Translations under genes and position numbers: made by a program | Shown: positions 48,247 to 56,070 of the stretch, piece by piece | Position numbering within the stretch: position 1 is the first letter of the stretch | How the letters are laid out: every line of letters begins with the position of its first letter | NCBI GenBank assembly: GCA_031763025.1 | Contig: JASSKH010000001.1 | Span: 15,105,142 to 15,169,141 of the forward strand | Origin: Macrocystis pyrifera | Lineage: Eukaryota > Sar > Phaeophyceae > Laminariales > Laminariaceae | DNA: 64,000 nt | Direction: 5' to 3' | The notes under the pieces: generated by a model | Told to the model about the DNA's origin: nothing | Database searches by the model: none | The model's input: only the letters and a program-made list of their open reading frames with translations

Positions 48247-49134
48247 ATTTTCCGCCCGCACCCGCTTTTTCTTTCTGAATTGTTTTTGCCCCGGAAAATA
48301 AATCGTGTTTGCAGCTCTTGCAAGCGTGCCCCGCTAGGCGCATGTCCGCCTCGCGCGCGATGGAGCACCCCTGGCTAGGCCCGCTGTCGAAGGTCCCGCC
48401 AAGAAAGCGCGCCGCTAGGGCAGAGGTTGCGGCGATTTCGGCGGAGCGCTCGGCGGACGCGGCGGAGAGGTGCAGGGCGCGGGTACAGGAGCAGGAGGAG
48501 GAGGAGGTGCGAAGGCGGCAGCAGCAGGAGAGGGGGGGGGCCAGCAGCAGCGTCAGGCGCGTCAAGAGCAGCGGTATCACCACCAGCCGCAGCAAAAGCA
48601 GCAGCTGCAGCGGCGGCAGCAGCGGCGGCCGCTTTGACCGACATCGCCCACCTCGCCGTGGCCATGTCCGCCGAGGCGCGCGGGGCTCTAGAGGACGCCA
48701 AGCGCTGGGAAAAAGTCGCAGTGGAAGCCGCCGCGACCGCCGCCGCCGCCGCCGCCTCAGGCGGCGCCGGAGGCGCACGCAGCACCGGAAGGACACGCAA
48801 CACCGGAACCGCACGCAGCAGCCACGCATGCAACCTCATCTCGGAGGCCGCAGCCGCTGGGAAGGCCGAGGCCGCGGTGAAGCGGGCGGAGATGTTGGCA
48901 ATGGAGGCAGAGGCGGGCGCGGCGGCGGCGGCGGCGGCGACGGAGGCGGCGTGGGAGCAGGCGGTGGCTGAGGAGGCGGAGGCGGAGGCGGCGGCGGTGG
49001 CGGCAGTAGCGGCGGCGCGGAAGGCGGCGAGAAAGAGGGCCGGCGTGGGGGTGGGGGCGGGAACGGGCGGCAAGGTGGTGGGGGTTGGCGTTTCTGCGTC
49101 CGCGTCCGGCGGGTCCGTGGTGGTGCGGGATTAG
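24670..49134 (+). CDS. Ser/Thr protein kinase, CAMK-like, at least 11 exons
   Basis: A single gene over 24 kb encodes a complete, apparently active kinase domain that phosphorylates Ser/Thr. In order it shows a Gly loop FASGAFGKVV, catalytic Lys MAVKIVEK, alpha-C Glu in ERYIERELELLE, hinge YVLMPLADTDL, catalytic loop IVHRDIKPANIL, LADFGLAKE, activation segment CGTKPYLAPELV, DLWAIGVVSYELLHGYTPF, GEYEVCEDF and subdomain XI PARRMSASRAMEHPWL. Exons joined by GT-AG introns keep phase from 28395 onward (1,0,2,0,1,0,2,0). Upstream lies a long disordered region rich in Ala, Gly, Gln and Ser/Glu. Downstream is an Ala/Glu-rich helical tail. CAMK-like is inferred from the PYLAPE and HPWL regions; the exact subfamily and substrates are unknown. 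The true start exon was not found, and frame changes in low-complexity DNA at 27.3, 28.1 and 48.5 kb are unresolved. Confidence 0.85.
25817..26641 (+). CDS. Kinase gene, N-terminal exon B (predicted)
   Basis: Follows acceptor GTGGGCAG and ends before donor GTAAGG at 26642. It starts with a hydrophobic helical stretch (LLDPLAALLSWLFLEVVMVS) that could be a membrane or docking helix. Poly-Ala, Gly and Ser sequence and VEEVAPLTPVDAAEFRLRQA follow. Confidence 0.5.
26832..28395 (+). CDS. Kinase gene, exon C: disordered region and Gly loop
   Basis: The 3' end is secure. NVLCDWSLRHLRKDKDLGVF and ASGAF lead to donor GTGCGT at 28396 in phase 1, and the next exon supplies GKVVAV. Upstream, the frame holding LLTALDAWRDPGFLATVGLE runs from 26833 with one TGA at 27283. 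It continues through SSKRPHPGSGWLSCSSPAGR and HDSGVSPSETEASSSEEEEN to about 28110. The frame then changes within GGA/G runs before REWEEEGSGAEWDDRRTMAS. Small introns, homopolymer length differences or sequence error could explain both breaks. The start at 26832 rests only on a phase-compatible GGCAG. Confidence 0.5.
28930..29724 (+). mobile_element. LINE (non-LTR retrotransposon) 3' coding fragment
   Basis: Encodes the C-terminal part of a LINE ORF2-type polyprotein. RLPAIVDRAVWEKVTKGRAG and ERRERLALRNKV lie downstream of where reverse transcriptase would be. LPERRKRYTSSREEE precedes the CCHC-like knuckle CPCGKAIESRTHIVGEC typical of LINE C-termini, and WKQRNERPNVGGVS follows. The frame switches twice, with a stop at 29039 and a shift near 29200-29240, so it is dead. 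No RT core (YxDD) is present, so the copy is 5'-truncated. It ends AAATTAGTACG directly at a C52 tract. The wording matches LINE proteins I recall from Ectocarpus. Confidence 0.8.
29725..29776. repeat. C52 homopolymer after LINE end
   Basis: Fifty-two uninterrupted C between the LINE 3' end and a truncated R4 copy. Confidence 0.95.
29777..29832 (+). mobile_element. Retroposon R4, severely 5'-truncated copy
   Basis: Only the 3' end remains: CATACGACTACGGCCATGCA then TGATAATGAGTAC, with a C-run after. Confidence 0.65.
29979..30055 (+). CDS. Kinase exon: beta2-beta3, catalytic lysine
   Basis: Acceptor GAGAGCAG, donor GTGAGC. Encodes KVVAVRTHRNQQMAVKIVEK and STLSP. The Lys of AVK is the ATP-anchoring lysine. 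Phase in 1, out 0. Confidence 0.85.
31036..32287. mobile_element. TIR element with GGGTACCC-rich subterminal repeats
   Basis: Ends TAGAGGTTGGACCCTG and CAGGGTCCTACCTCTA are inverted. Inside both ends lie 100-190 bp of GGGTACCCGG/CGGGTACCC words. The middle is about 900 bp and includes a minus-strand acidic-Ser stretch (31748-31942, with LESDTDSSSDDSDDSAG) that may be a coding remnant. No transposase core was recognised, and the 8 bp flanks do not match cleanly. Confidence 0.6.
33172..33310 (+). repeat. Dispersed repeat R3, copy 3
   Basis: Best preserved copy, with GGACACTGG, GGATGTCGACGAGTAGAAGA and TTTAATGTGAAGAACACAC. Confidence 0.55.
33630..34390. repeat. Three imperfect tandem units of ~240-320 bp
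   Basis: Each unit carries GAGGCGAAGG(T), a CTTTCCCGTGGGAAA core and, in units two and three, GAGC/GAGGCGAAAGGAAAACAC followed by CTTGCTGTA. Confidence 0.6.
35301..35395 (+). CDS. Kinase exon: alpha-C helix
   Basis: Acceptor GCTGATAG, donor GTGAGA. Encodes ERYIERELELLEVCSVHPNV and VGLLGVIRTVD. An alpha-C Glu is available to pair with the beta3 Lys. Phase in 0, out 2. Confidence 0.85.
35428..35460. repeat. G33 after (GA)n at the intron start
   Basis: (GA)n from 35398, then 33 G, all within 65 bases of the 5' splice site at 35396. Confidence 0.95.
35795..35900 (+). mobile_element. MITE-1 copy
   Basis: Left end diverged (TTACTGGGGACCATAG), right end intact. Confidence 0.8.
36613..36717 (+). 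mobile_element. MITE-1 copy
   Basis: Ends TTACGGAGGACCATAG and CTATGGTTCTCCGTAA. The changes on both sides are complementary. Confidence 0.85.
37171..37257. mobile_element. MITE-2 copy, abutting MITE-1
   Basis: Arms CTGCAGTCCCGTTTTGGGGA and TTTGTCCCCAAAATGGGAC. Its right end meets the next MITE-1 copy at 37258. Confidence 0.75.
37258..37369 (-). mobile_element. MITE-1 copy
   Basis: Reverse orientation, with a few extra bases (CTGGTATT) near the right arm. Confidence 0.8.
37563..37666 (-). mobile_element. MITE-1 copy
   Basis: Reverse orientation, ends TTACGGGGGACCATAG and CTATGGCCCCCCGTAA. Confidence 0.85.
37810..37915 (+). mobile_element. MITE-1 copy
   Basis: Left end decayed to a G9 run, right end intact. 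Confidence 0.8.
38170..38359 (+). mobile_element. hAT-like MITE, GGGTCGGGT-rich, copy 2
   Basis: Ends CAGGGCTCTTCACGGGTC and GACCCGTGAACTGCCATG. The flanking octamers GTTCTTTC and GTTGGTTC match at six of eight positions, consistent with an aged hAT target duplication. Confidence 0.65.
39618..39902 (+). CDS. Hypothetical 94-residue open frame inside kinase intron
   Basis: Starts at ATG with AT-rich GTATTTAAGG about 95 bases upstream. The first 60 residues look coding-like and helical (for example RATGLTVEEREESFTRTESV and EGRAAYEAEREALVF), then become Phe-rich over a T-run. No family was recognised. It could be a captured exon fragment, a nested gene or chance. Confidence 0.25.
   Translation: MSTNIVELASRSTVSTGLHARRATGLTVEEREESFTRTESVARWSREGRAAYEAEREALVFDFFFSTFFLFDRCKVFQSGSKLLHERGRGFYFF
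41210..41261 (+). CDS. Kinase exon: beta5 and hinge
   Basis: Acceptor TTGTACAG, donor GTGAGC. Encodes VYVLMPLADTDLAAMVK. The hinge reads M-P-L-A where most kinases have M/L-E-x-x. Phase in 2, out 0. Confidence 0.85.
41446..41525. repeat. Palindromic repeat R12
   Basis: Ends ACCACTATGTCCGAAAATG and TTTTGGGACATAGTGGT are inverted. Related palindromes lie at 57908-57962 and 61834-61912. Confidence 0.65.
41577..42090 (+). repeat. Tandem copies of the next exon's 3' splice site plus ATGTAACCGTC repeats
   Basis: Acceptor and exon-start copies at about 41588 and 41922 precede the working site at 42091, spaced 334 and 169 bases. Each is followed by many 11-12 bp ATGTAACCGTC-type repeats. Both upstream copies hit a stop codon (TAA at 41621-41623 and TGA at about 41955) in the exon frame. 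Confidence 0.75.
42091..42217 (+). CDS. Kinase exon: alpha-E and catalytic loop
   Basis: Acceptor GCGATACAG, donor GTGAGT. Encodes CLDEKQAGFCMRQVVAAVEF and LHAKGIVHRDIKPANILVLS. HRD Asp, Lys and Asn are all present. Phase in 0, out 1. Confidence 0.9.
42416..42511 (+). mobile_element. MITE-1 copy, internally deleted
   Basis: The left arm lacks about ten bases (GGGGGATCATGACCTACGG). The right end is intact. Lies in a 647 bp kinase intron. Confidence 0.8.
42865..42947 (+). CDS. Kinase exon: DFG and activation segment
   Basis: Acceptor CAAGCAG, donor GTGGGT. Encodes KVLLADFGLAKELPRGQQG and IIGACGTK. The DFG Asp is intact, with one Thr before the P+1 loop. Phase in 1, out 0. Confidence 0.9.
42948..42987 (+). 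repeat. (GGGT)n overlapping 5' splice site
   Basis: The donor GTGGGT is itself the first unit of about nine GGGT repeats, a predicted G-quadruplex in both pre-mRNA and DNA. Confidence 0.9.
43778..43887 (+). CDS. Kinase exon: APE and alpha-F
   Basis: Acceptor TTGGAACAG, donor GTGATG. Encodes PYLAPELVRDLPYDAGVDLW and AIGVVSYELLHGYTPF. Phase in 0, out 2. Confidence 0.9.
44915..45184 (+). mobile_element. Retroposon R4, long copy
   Basis: Matches 373-664 along its length. Ends CATGCACGATAATGAGTGCAT before a C-rich tail. Same orientation as the kinase gene. Confidence 0.75.
45300..45552. repeat. CTG/CCG-rich tract ending in (CTG)n
   Basis: Higher-order repeats of CTGCTGCCCCTGCCGCTGAT, then about 18 CTG. 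It is open in all frames (poly-Ala, poly-Leu, poly-Cys; poly-Gln on minus) and so not evidence of a gene. Confidence 0.9.
45906..46095 (+). CDS. Kinase exon: alpha-G to alpha-H
   Basis: The 3' part is clear: HKEAERMRLLDNITRGEYEV and CEDFVGKDGTDFISQ before donor GTGGGT. The 5' limit is chosen because CCCACCAG at 45905 gives the required phase (2 to 0) and completes GYTPFR. It then adds a short basic insert (RRPRRRG). A stop at 45820 sets the outer limit. Confidence 0.7.
47128..47220. mobile_element. MITE-2 copy, intact
   Basis: Outer ends CCTTTTAGAACTGCA and TGCAGTCCTATAAGGG, with inner TTTTGGGGAC arms. Confidence 0.8.
47880..47984 (-). mobile_element. MITE-1 copy
   Basis: Reverse orientation, ends TTACGGGGGTCCATAG and CTGTGGACCCCCGTAA. 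Confidence 0.85.
48213..48246. repeat. C34 homopolymer after GGTAC
   Basis: Preceded by CTGATCGGTAC, the same GTAC-plus-C junction as in other tailed sequences of this window. Confidence 0.9.
48315..49134 (+). CDS. Kinase last exon: subdomain XI and Ala/Glu-rich tail
   Basis: Acceptor GTTTGCAG. LLQACPARRMSASRAMEHPW closes the kinase fold with the conserved Arg. KVPPRKRAARAEVAAISAER and a Glu-rich helix follow. At a G8 run near 48533 the coding-like frame changes by one. The new frame reads LTDIAHLAVAMSAEARGALE, EDAKRWEKVAVEA and AAVKRAEMLAMEAEAGA, then stops at TAG 49132-49134. The frame change may be a tract-length difference, a sequencing error or a small intron. If real, the protein would instead end in an Arg-rich frame at 48971. 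Confidence 0.65.
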
Positions 49135-49288
49135 GTGTAAGCGTGGTCGAGTTGGTTTTCTCCGCGCATGCTGTTTGCTGTTGATGCTGCTCTTCCCCCT
49201 CTTGCGTCGTCCTTCTACTCCTCCTCTTCCTCGTCCTGTTTTGCTCCTTCCCCTCCTCGCCTGCTGGCGGTGGTGGGCGTGCTGGCGG

Positions 49289-49332
<44 letters not shown>
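49289..49332. repeat. (CTG)n microsatellite
   Basis: About 14 CTG triplets. Confidence 0.95.
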
Positions 49333-51427
49333 ATGCCGCTAATACCGGTTTGTGTTTCGTCACCAGCAGCGGCGGTGACGACGGCGGCAGCGGTCGAACT
49401 CACGAGCTCAATGAAAGGCGGCAGTGTTGTCGCTTTCGCTACTACAGCGTCACGCCGGGCTCCGGAGTGACGCTTAGCATCTCGGCCCCTCCTCCATCGC
49501 CTGCACTAGTCTGCCCTCAGCTCGACCTGCTGTACCTCCGCGTTACTCTCAACCCGGGCCTAGATGATGGCGCGGGGTTGTGAGGAATGGGGTCGGCGCT
49601 GGCGGCATGGTACCAACGGTTAAGTGTCGTTGTGTTGCCAAGGGTGGTTTCGTGGAAGGCGGTCGTTTCGGTTAGCGGTGGAACCTGCGGCTGCGGTGTC
49701 GATGGGGCGGTGGGCTGTGGCGGCGATGATGTCGCGGTTTTCCTAGTGATGTACGTAACCGTTTTCTGTTGTGGGGGGGGGGGAGGTCAGGGTATGGGGG
49801 GCAATTGAAGGCATGGCATGCGCTGTCAGGAGCAGCGCTGTCGGTTGCAAGCAACCGTGGGGATTGCGCATGCCGCCGAAATATGGGGTGTGGCTGGATG
49901 GGTGAGTGGGTGGCGGGTGCGTGGGTCGGGGGGTAGTTCGGCGGGTGGTGGGTGGTGGGGGGTAGATGGGTGGTTGGGTGCCTGGGTAGGCGGGTGGTTG
50001 CTTGAGTGGGGGTAGGTGGGTAGGTAGGTCATTGTGCGAAGTGGTTGGTAGGATATAAAGGCGCGCCTTTGGAGTTTTGTTCTGTTTTGTTGTCTTGGGA
50101 TGTTGAAGAAGTTGTAGTTGTTTTGTGGAACCTTGTTTCATGGGATTCTTTTTTCGTGGAAAAGTGATGGTTGGACGGTCCTTCTGTTCCTCGAAGTTTC
50201 TCGAGTTTTTGTTCGTTGAAGCTTGTGTCTGAGATTTTGCGTCTTAGAGAGTTGTGTTTCACGTAACTCTTGTTGCTTGAAATGTTTCTCTTTCTTGATA
50301 TCTTGTTTCGTGGAACTTTGTTTCTTGGGCATCTAGTTTCCTGCGATCTTCGTGTGGGCAAAGTACATCGTAATCGTTCGGCTGCGTTGTTTGTTTGTGC
50401 TTTTTTCGGCGTGTTGGGTTGTTGATCTATATACTATTATTGACACGTTACCGTGAGTGAGGACGTCCTGCGTAACAATCGTTTTTTTTTGTCTGCGTTG
50501 TGTTGCTTTGTTTCGTTTCGTTTCGTTTTGTTTTGGTTTCTTTGGTTTCTTTGGTTTGCGTCGCTTTGATTTGCTTTGCTTTTGCTTCGCCTTGCTTTTA
50601 GCTTCGCGTAGCTTATGGCTTAGCGTGGCGTATGGCTTAGCTTAGGTTGTAGCTTTACTTAGCTTGGCTTGCCTTTGATGTGTTTTTTGTTGCTTTTTTG
50701 GCGCAACCGTATGCGAATGGCTTTGTTTGCTGCTCGTCGACTCTCTGACAGCCGCACTCGAGACGCTGTACGACATCGTCGTTTTGCGTCGCGCCCGAGC
50801 TTAATCACTGCAACCACGTTTCGGGTGAAAACTACTTGAAATTAAAGTGAGGTAGTTTCTGCAGTGGTAAAAAGAATCAAAAGCCTTGTCATCCTCTGTA
50901 CATGATACTGTACTGTTCACTTTATAGTATACACCTGTGTCTCAAGCCGGTATACATGATGCTGACTCGTACATTGGCTACTATACCGTGTTCTCATGTA
51001 GCCCTTCTATTGCTAGAATTACTCCCTCCTTCTTTGGGGACAAACTACATTTGTGGTCCCTCTATAGTGCCGGCTGAATAATGCCGTAGTGCCTGTGGAA
51101 TCGCTTGGCGCAGATGGGAGAAACACGTAACAGTGTGCGGAGTAATGCCGGTTGCCGCTTTATACTGCCGGTGATGTCGGCTGGCGCATACTGGCACTAC
51201 ACTCATAGAGGGACCTTCACGGTACTTGGAAATAGTGTGGGATTATTTTTGCAGTAGTAGAAGGGTTCGCTATGATGTCCGGTAATATAATAACCGTTTA
51301 GTGTTCACATCGGAGTCCAAACGGAGACTATATTTACGGCCAAAGTGGTACAGGATAGGGTGTGATATACCATGTAGCTTGTTATTATTCCGTGTGGTGC
51401 TGTTCATAGAAGGAAGGGCCGGGGGGG

Positions 51428-51429
<2 letters not shown>

Positions 51430-51489
<60 letters not shown>
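51430..51489. repeat. G60 homopolymer
   Basis: Sixty uninterrupted G, preceded by GGGCCGGGGGGGTT. The longest single-base run in the window. Confidence 0.95.
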
Positions 51490-51490
<1 letters not shown>

Positions 51491-52479
51491 GAGTTGTGGT
51501 TCGATATCCGGCACATGGTATACGTGTGGTATTCGATTTTTCGGTTTTCGATAATTTTGGAGGCGCGTCCGTGATCGGGGCAAACAAAACAAACAACAAG
51601 TAGCGAATGAGCATCTTCGATTCATAGCCTTATCGATGCGGACAGCTATGAAATAGTACGAGTGGAGCTACAGTAGAGCTCTGACCCCCCCCCCCCTCCC
51701 CGAAAAGCCGAGCGCCGAGACGAAACGTGGGCTACGATTAACACTTTTATGGTATGCAGGAGGGGTCGCTGTACGCTTTATATAGGTCGTTTTCTTCCCT
51801 CTGGATGGCTTTGCCCTGGACTATAGGTGGAATGCAAGAAGACCTGGGGAGGGGGGAGGGGGGGTTGCAGGCGGCGTCTCACGTCGAGCGTTTTGAGCGA
51901 ATGAACGGGTGATAGCCCTGCTGCCTTTGCTTGCTTGTACGCTTGTTTGCTGACTGGTTGTGCGGACTGTAATAGTAGCTAATTTCTCTCTATTTTTTCT
52001 CTGAACTTTTTTCGGCATGAAACGTGTGCATGAATGCGTGCGGGAAGGAAGGAGGGAAAGGAGAAAAAAACATTTTTTTTTCGACGCGTGGGCTTTTGCG
52101 TCGCGTCTTTTTGGTCAAGTATTAATAGGGATATTAATAGAGAGGAGCAGCTCCTGTCTTGACGTGTTGATAAGGTGTACGTTGAGGTCGAGAAAAAAGG
52201 GGCGAAATAGTTGTGGAGTATTGGGGAAGGGGGATCCGTTCTCAGTATTTGGGCCATGCCCTTGGTGCATTTCGAAACTGTTTTTTTCGTGCGCGACTAC
52301 ACTACTATGTAGCGCCTGGCTGCTACTACTTAGTGCGTGACTACTACTACTGCTAGCTGGTGCAGTAGTGCGTGCCTGCTGCTGACACATTCTGAAGTGC
52401 GTGATTACTCCCTTTTCCTAAACCCGGGTTTGTATTTACCTACTATAGTATACACTATTGATACAGTGGTTGGTGTTTG

Positions 52480-52740
52480 GCGCATCCGGTTCATGGTATA
52501 TTGATGCATAGTACAACATGGTGCATGTTTTATGTGCATATGGTACCAGGTACATGGTCCGTACATGGTACATGTTACAATGGTTTCATGGTACTCATGT
52601 ATACGGTACGCGATGCATGGTAAATATTACTGTTACGTAGATATGGTACATGGTACAGGGTAAATGGCATAGGGTTCATAGTACATACAGTAGTATACTC
52701 GAGTATGTGGTACGTGATACATAGCGTATCTTACATTTTG
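52480..52740. repeat. Degenerate GTACATGG repeat
   Basis: About 25 variants of ATGGTACATGGTAC, self-complementary and AT-richer than the surroundings. Confidence 0.7.
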
Positions 52741-53474
52741 ACATGGGGGGGGCGTGTTTGGCGCGTCCTATCACCACGCGGTACGTAGACATTACACAAA
52801 ACGTGTAACCCTTGTCTTGCATTTTCGATTTGGATGCAACACTCAAATCATCATTTTTTTTTTTTTTGGTCCTCTACTCTGCAGTGTGGCGCTTGGTATT
52901 GGACCGGCTCTGCGCGCGGGGTGTTGATGGAAGGTTTTATTAGACGCGTCATCCACGAAATACTTGAAAATGAAAAATAGCTATCAAGGCCGGTGTTTTC
53001 GACGAGTCTTTCCCCCTAAAGTTCCTGCATTTTCCTGATGTGTTTCCCAAAAAGAGAAAAATCTAAGCGTTCCCGATGTTTTGCCCTCTGTTTAAGATTC
53101 CAGATTCAGAGGAAATGTTTCCTCTTTCTCCTCCTGTTTTAGAACAGAGGGAAATCAAGAAAAATGTTGTTCGATAGTGGCCCACTTTTTTTAGATGACG
53201 GGCACAATCACACAAACACGAATTTACTTGGTATATATATGCGCGCACACGCGTCCCTCCCCAACGCCTGGTGATCTCGAGTGTGTGCCCCACCCTGTCC
53301 TGCGGTTGTCAAAATTGTTTGGCGATGGTCGCACTGTGTATTAAGCAGTTGTCAAATAGTTGTCTTCTGATCTATTTCGATTGCTGCCGTTGGTTTGTTC
53401 ATTGGCGGGGTTTGAATCCGATAGCTGAGGTCGGCATAGAGCTACAATGAATTGGTCGAGGGGGCGCGGGGCCT

Positions 53475-53577
53475 GGGGGGGGTGTACTCATTATAATGCA
53501 TGGCCGTAGGCTTATGGCCATAGACCCTCGCATGCCTACACAGCACGTCGGGTTTTCACCGACCAGGTAAGCATTGG
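53475..53577 (-). mobile_element. Retroposon R4, truncated copy
   Basis: On minus it starts within GTCGGTGAAAACC and ends TGCATTATAATGAGTACACC followed by a C-run. Confidence 0.65.
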
Positions 53578-53811
53578 GGGGGGGGGGGGGGGGTGGTACT
53601 CGATATCATGCATGGCCGTAGTCGTCTGAGCATAGACCCTCGCATCCCTACAATGCCGGGACGGAACACATCAGGTTTTCACCGACCAGGCAGACATTGC
53701 TTGCACCAAGCGCGAAGCACCGTGAGGTGTTGGCGAGTCTCTAGAACGGTGAGCTGCACCCTACTAAGAACCGCTTGTGAGACGGACTTGCATATGGATG
53801 ACAGCTTCGGC
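53576..53811 (-). mobile_element. Retroposon R4, mid-length copy with C18 tail
   Basis: On minus it begins at GCTGTCATCCATATGC and ends CATGATATCGAGTACCA plus C18 (53576-53593). It lacks the first ~45 bases of the long copies. Confidence 0.7.
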
Positions 53812-53906
53812 GGGGGGGGGGGGGGGGGTCATGCATGGCGGTAGTCGTATGGTTATAGACCCTCGCATCCCTACAACGCCGGGACGGGGCACGTCGGGTT
53901 TTAAGG
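53812..53906 (-). mobile_element. Retroposon R4, short copy with C17 tail
   Basis: On minus it begins near AAAACCCGACGTGCCCCG and ends CGCCATGCATGA plus C-run (53812-53828). Confidence 0.65.
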
Positions 53907-55160
53907 GGGCGGGTAAGAACGAAACATAACGGCAGTCAAAATGTGCCGTGCCTGTGTGGCGGTGGGCGACAGGACAAACCACATCGGCGCGATCGACAGT
54001 GTACTCGCCGGGTTCCAGCACATACATGCTATTATTAATATACTACATATATACCTGTACGATAAAAAAAAAAAGCATGCGAGTTCAATACCGCGTTTGT
54101 GTGGCGCGGCTTGTGGGGTTTGCAGTCTACTGCGAAGCCTACCCCATGCAGCATACATTGCCTGGCACTGCTACACAACGTGCCTGTCGTGCGGCTGCAG
54201 CAGTACCGGGGGTACACTGCAATGCGGAATCCGTTTCGTTTTGCAATGGAAGAAGTACTACACTAAATACAGTACGTACTGCACATTCTGCGGGGTCGAG
54301 ACGGGACTGATTGCACTTGTCTGCAGGTGGTGGATTGGTGGTTTTGCCTGGAGCGCAGCAGAGGTGCACCGTGGCATGGTTTTGTGTAGATAATCGAAGT
54401 TAGGAAGTCATATGGACGAATAAACAGAACGCGAAGGAGGAGGATCATGATCGCCCAAAAAAATCATCGAAAACAGTATAAATACTTGGAATAAATAAGT
54501 TATTACACCCCTTTTTAGCCCAGGGGTAGAGAAAAAAAAACTGCAGCAGTATGTCAGGTGCGGTCAGTTGCTACCAACCGTCAGGCGAGAGCGGTACCAG
54601 TACGACTATTGATGCCAGCATGCGGCGTAGGTTTCGGAGATACCCTTGCATTTGAAGCTATTCATAGGGTACACCCCCTAGCTTGTGAGGCCGGGCTGCT
54701 GTCGTGGAAGCGATGATCGGTGTAGAAGTCGTCCCAGTACTTTCCCCGTCAATGTCCCAAAGGGTAAATTGGTAGATGCGCTAACAAGGTGCATACACGC
54801 ATGCCACGGCAAGGTATAGGGGGTGCGCGTGCGATGTTCCTGAGGCTCCTCACTTGAGAAGGTTTCTGAATGAACCAACCACCTGAAAACAATTTTTGAG
54901 AAAAAAAGTACACGCTTAAACCACTTCGGAAGTCCGATATAGCGACAAGAAAACGACAATTTTGGCGTTATCAACGACTGTACTGCTGTCTACGAGCAGC
55001 GTGGTAGCCCAGACATACGGGTATGATCGTGTTGCGCCCCGTGCCGTACGCCTCCTTGCATTTAACCACTGTGACGCGGACATCAATGCCCATCGCCCCC
55101 TACAACACATTTTCCGTTTTCTGAAATCGTCACCTTTTAGAGTCATTTTTTCCCTCCTTC

Positions 55161-55252
55161 TTCAAGTCCTTGGAGTGCCGTTCTGGGGACAAACTACTTG
55201 AAATTTGACTCGTTTGTCCCCAAAATGGGACTCCAGTTCTCAAAAGGGTTAA
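55161..55252. mobile_element. MITE-2 copy, intact
   Basis: Arms GTGCCGTTCTGGGGACAAAC and GTTTGTCCCCAAAATGGGAC. Confidence 0.8.
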
Positions 55253-55989
55253 CACGATGAGCAGTCCCATGGCCTATACAGGCTTACATGGAAAAATAAG
55301 GGTACTGAAACAAACGATGATGCGTACACGACTGCTGTAGTAAAATAGTGACTCAGTTGAGAAGCCCCTTCAGTCAGGAACATTTTGGCCAAAAAACTGC
55401 TATACCCCAATGGTCTGTATTCATAGCGCCCAGAGATCAGAAAATCTGTAGTGTCGCCCTTTATGCATATAGTGCTACCGTGCATATCTTAGGGGTGTGA
55501 TGCGTGACGTGGATCAGCTCGAAGCTGATGTGTACGCCTGCTAGACGCGCATGTCGATGGCCGGTCGACACGCAGACTACGATTATTATTGGCAGGTCAA
55601 ACATTTGACTGAGCCACCAGCTAATCAAAAGCTCGTACACATGAGAGCTCCAACAGACGAGAACATGGTGCTGGTGGCCCCAGGCCTGTGTATGTGTATC
55701 ATAACCGCTACGTTCGTCTATATGGGGGTATTGGCGTATGTATCTATTTGCAAAAGTTTAAGTCATGGTTTTGTATCTTCTGCACTTCTTCTTGTTCTTG
55801 GAGTTTTGCATGGCCGTTTGACTGCTGTGCTACATGTACGCAGAGGCAAGTTCTGGCGGTATCCCCCTCAGCGTCCGGGTTAGGAGCGCAGTACCGCACT
55901 TAGTAGATCCCGCGTTTTCTACCGGGGAAAAATTCCAGAACGTTTCGATATTTACAAAGTGGAAAACTCTTATCGGTTTACCCTTTGTT

Positions 55990-56070
55990 CTGCAGTGCAC
56001 AGACAAACCTATTTAACTCTAATTCCAAATGATTTGTGCCCCAAACGCGAGTGCAGTCCTGAAGGGATTA
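55990..56070. mobile_element. MITE-2 copy, diverged
   Basis: Recognisable by CTCTAATTCCAAATGATTTG and GAGTGCAGTCCTGAAGGG. Confidence 0.55.

Larger units (their letters stand above)
46096..48314 (+). other. Kinase intron, 2.2 kb
   Basis: Begins GTGGGTGGGGGTAAGG and is G-rich for 120 bases. Contains MITE-2 (47128), MITE-1 (47880) and C34 (48213-48246), the last only 68 bases before the acceptor. Confidence 0.75.
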
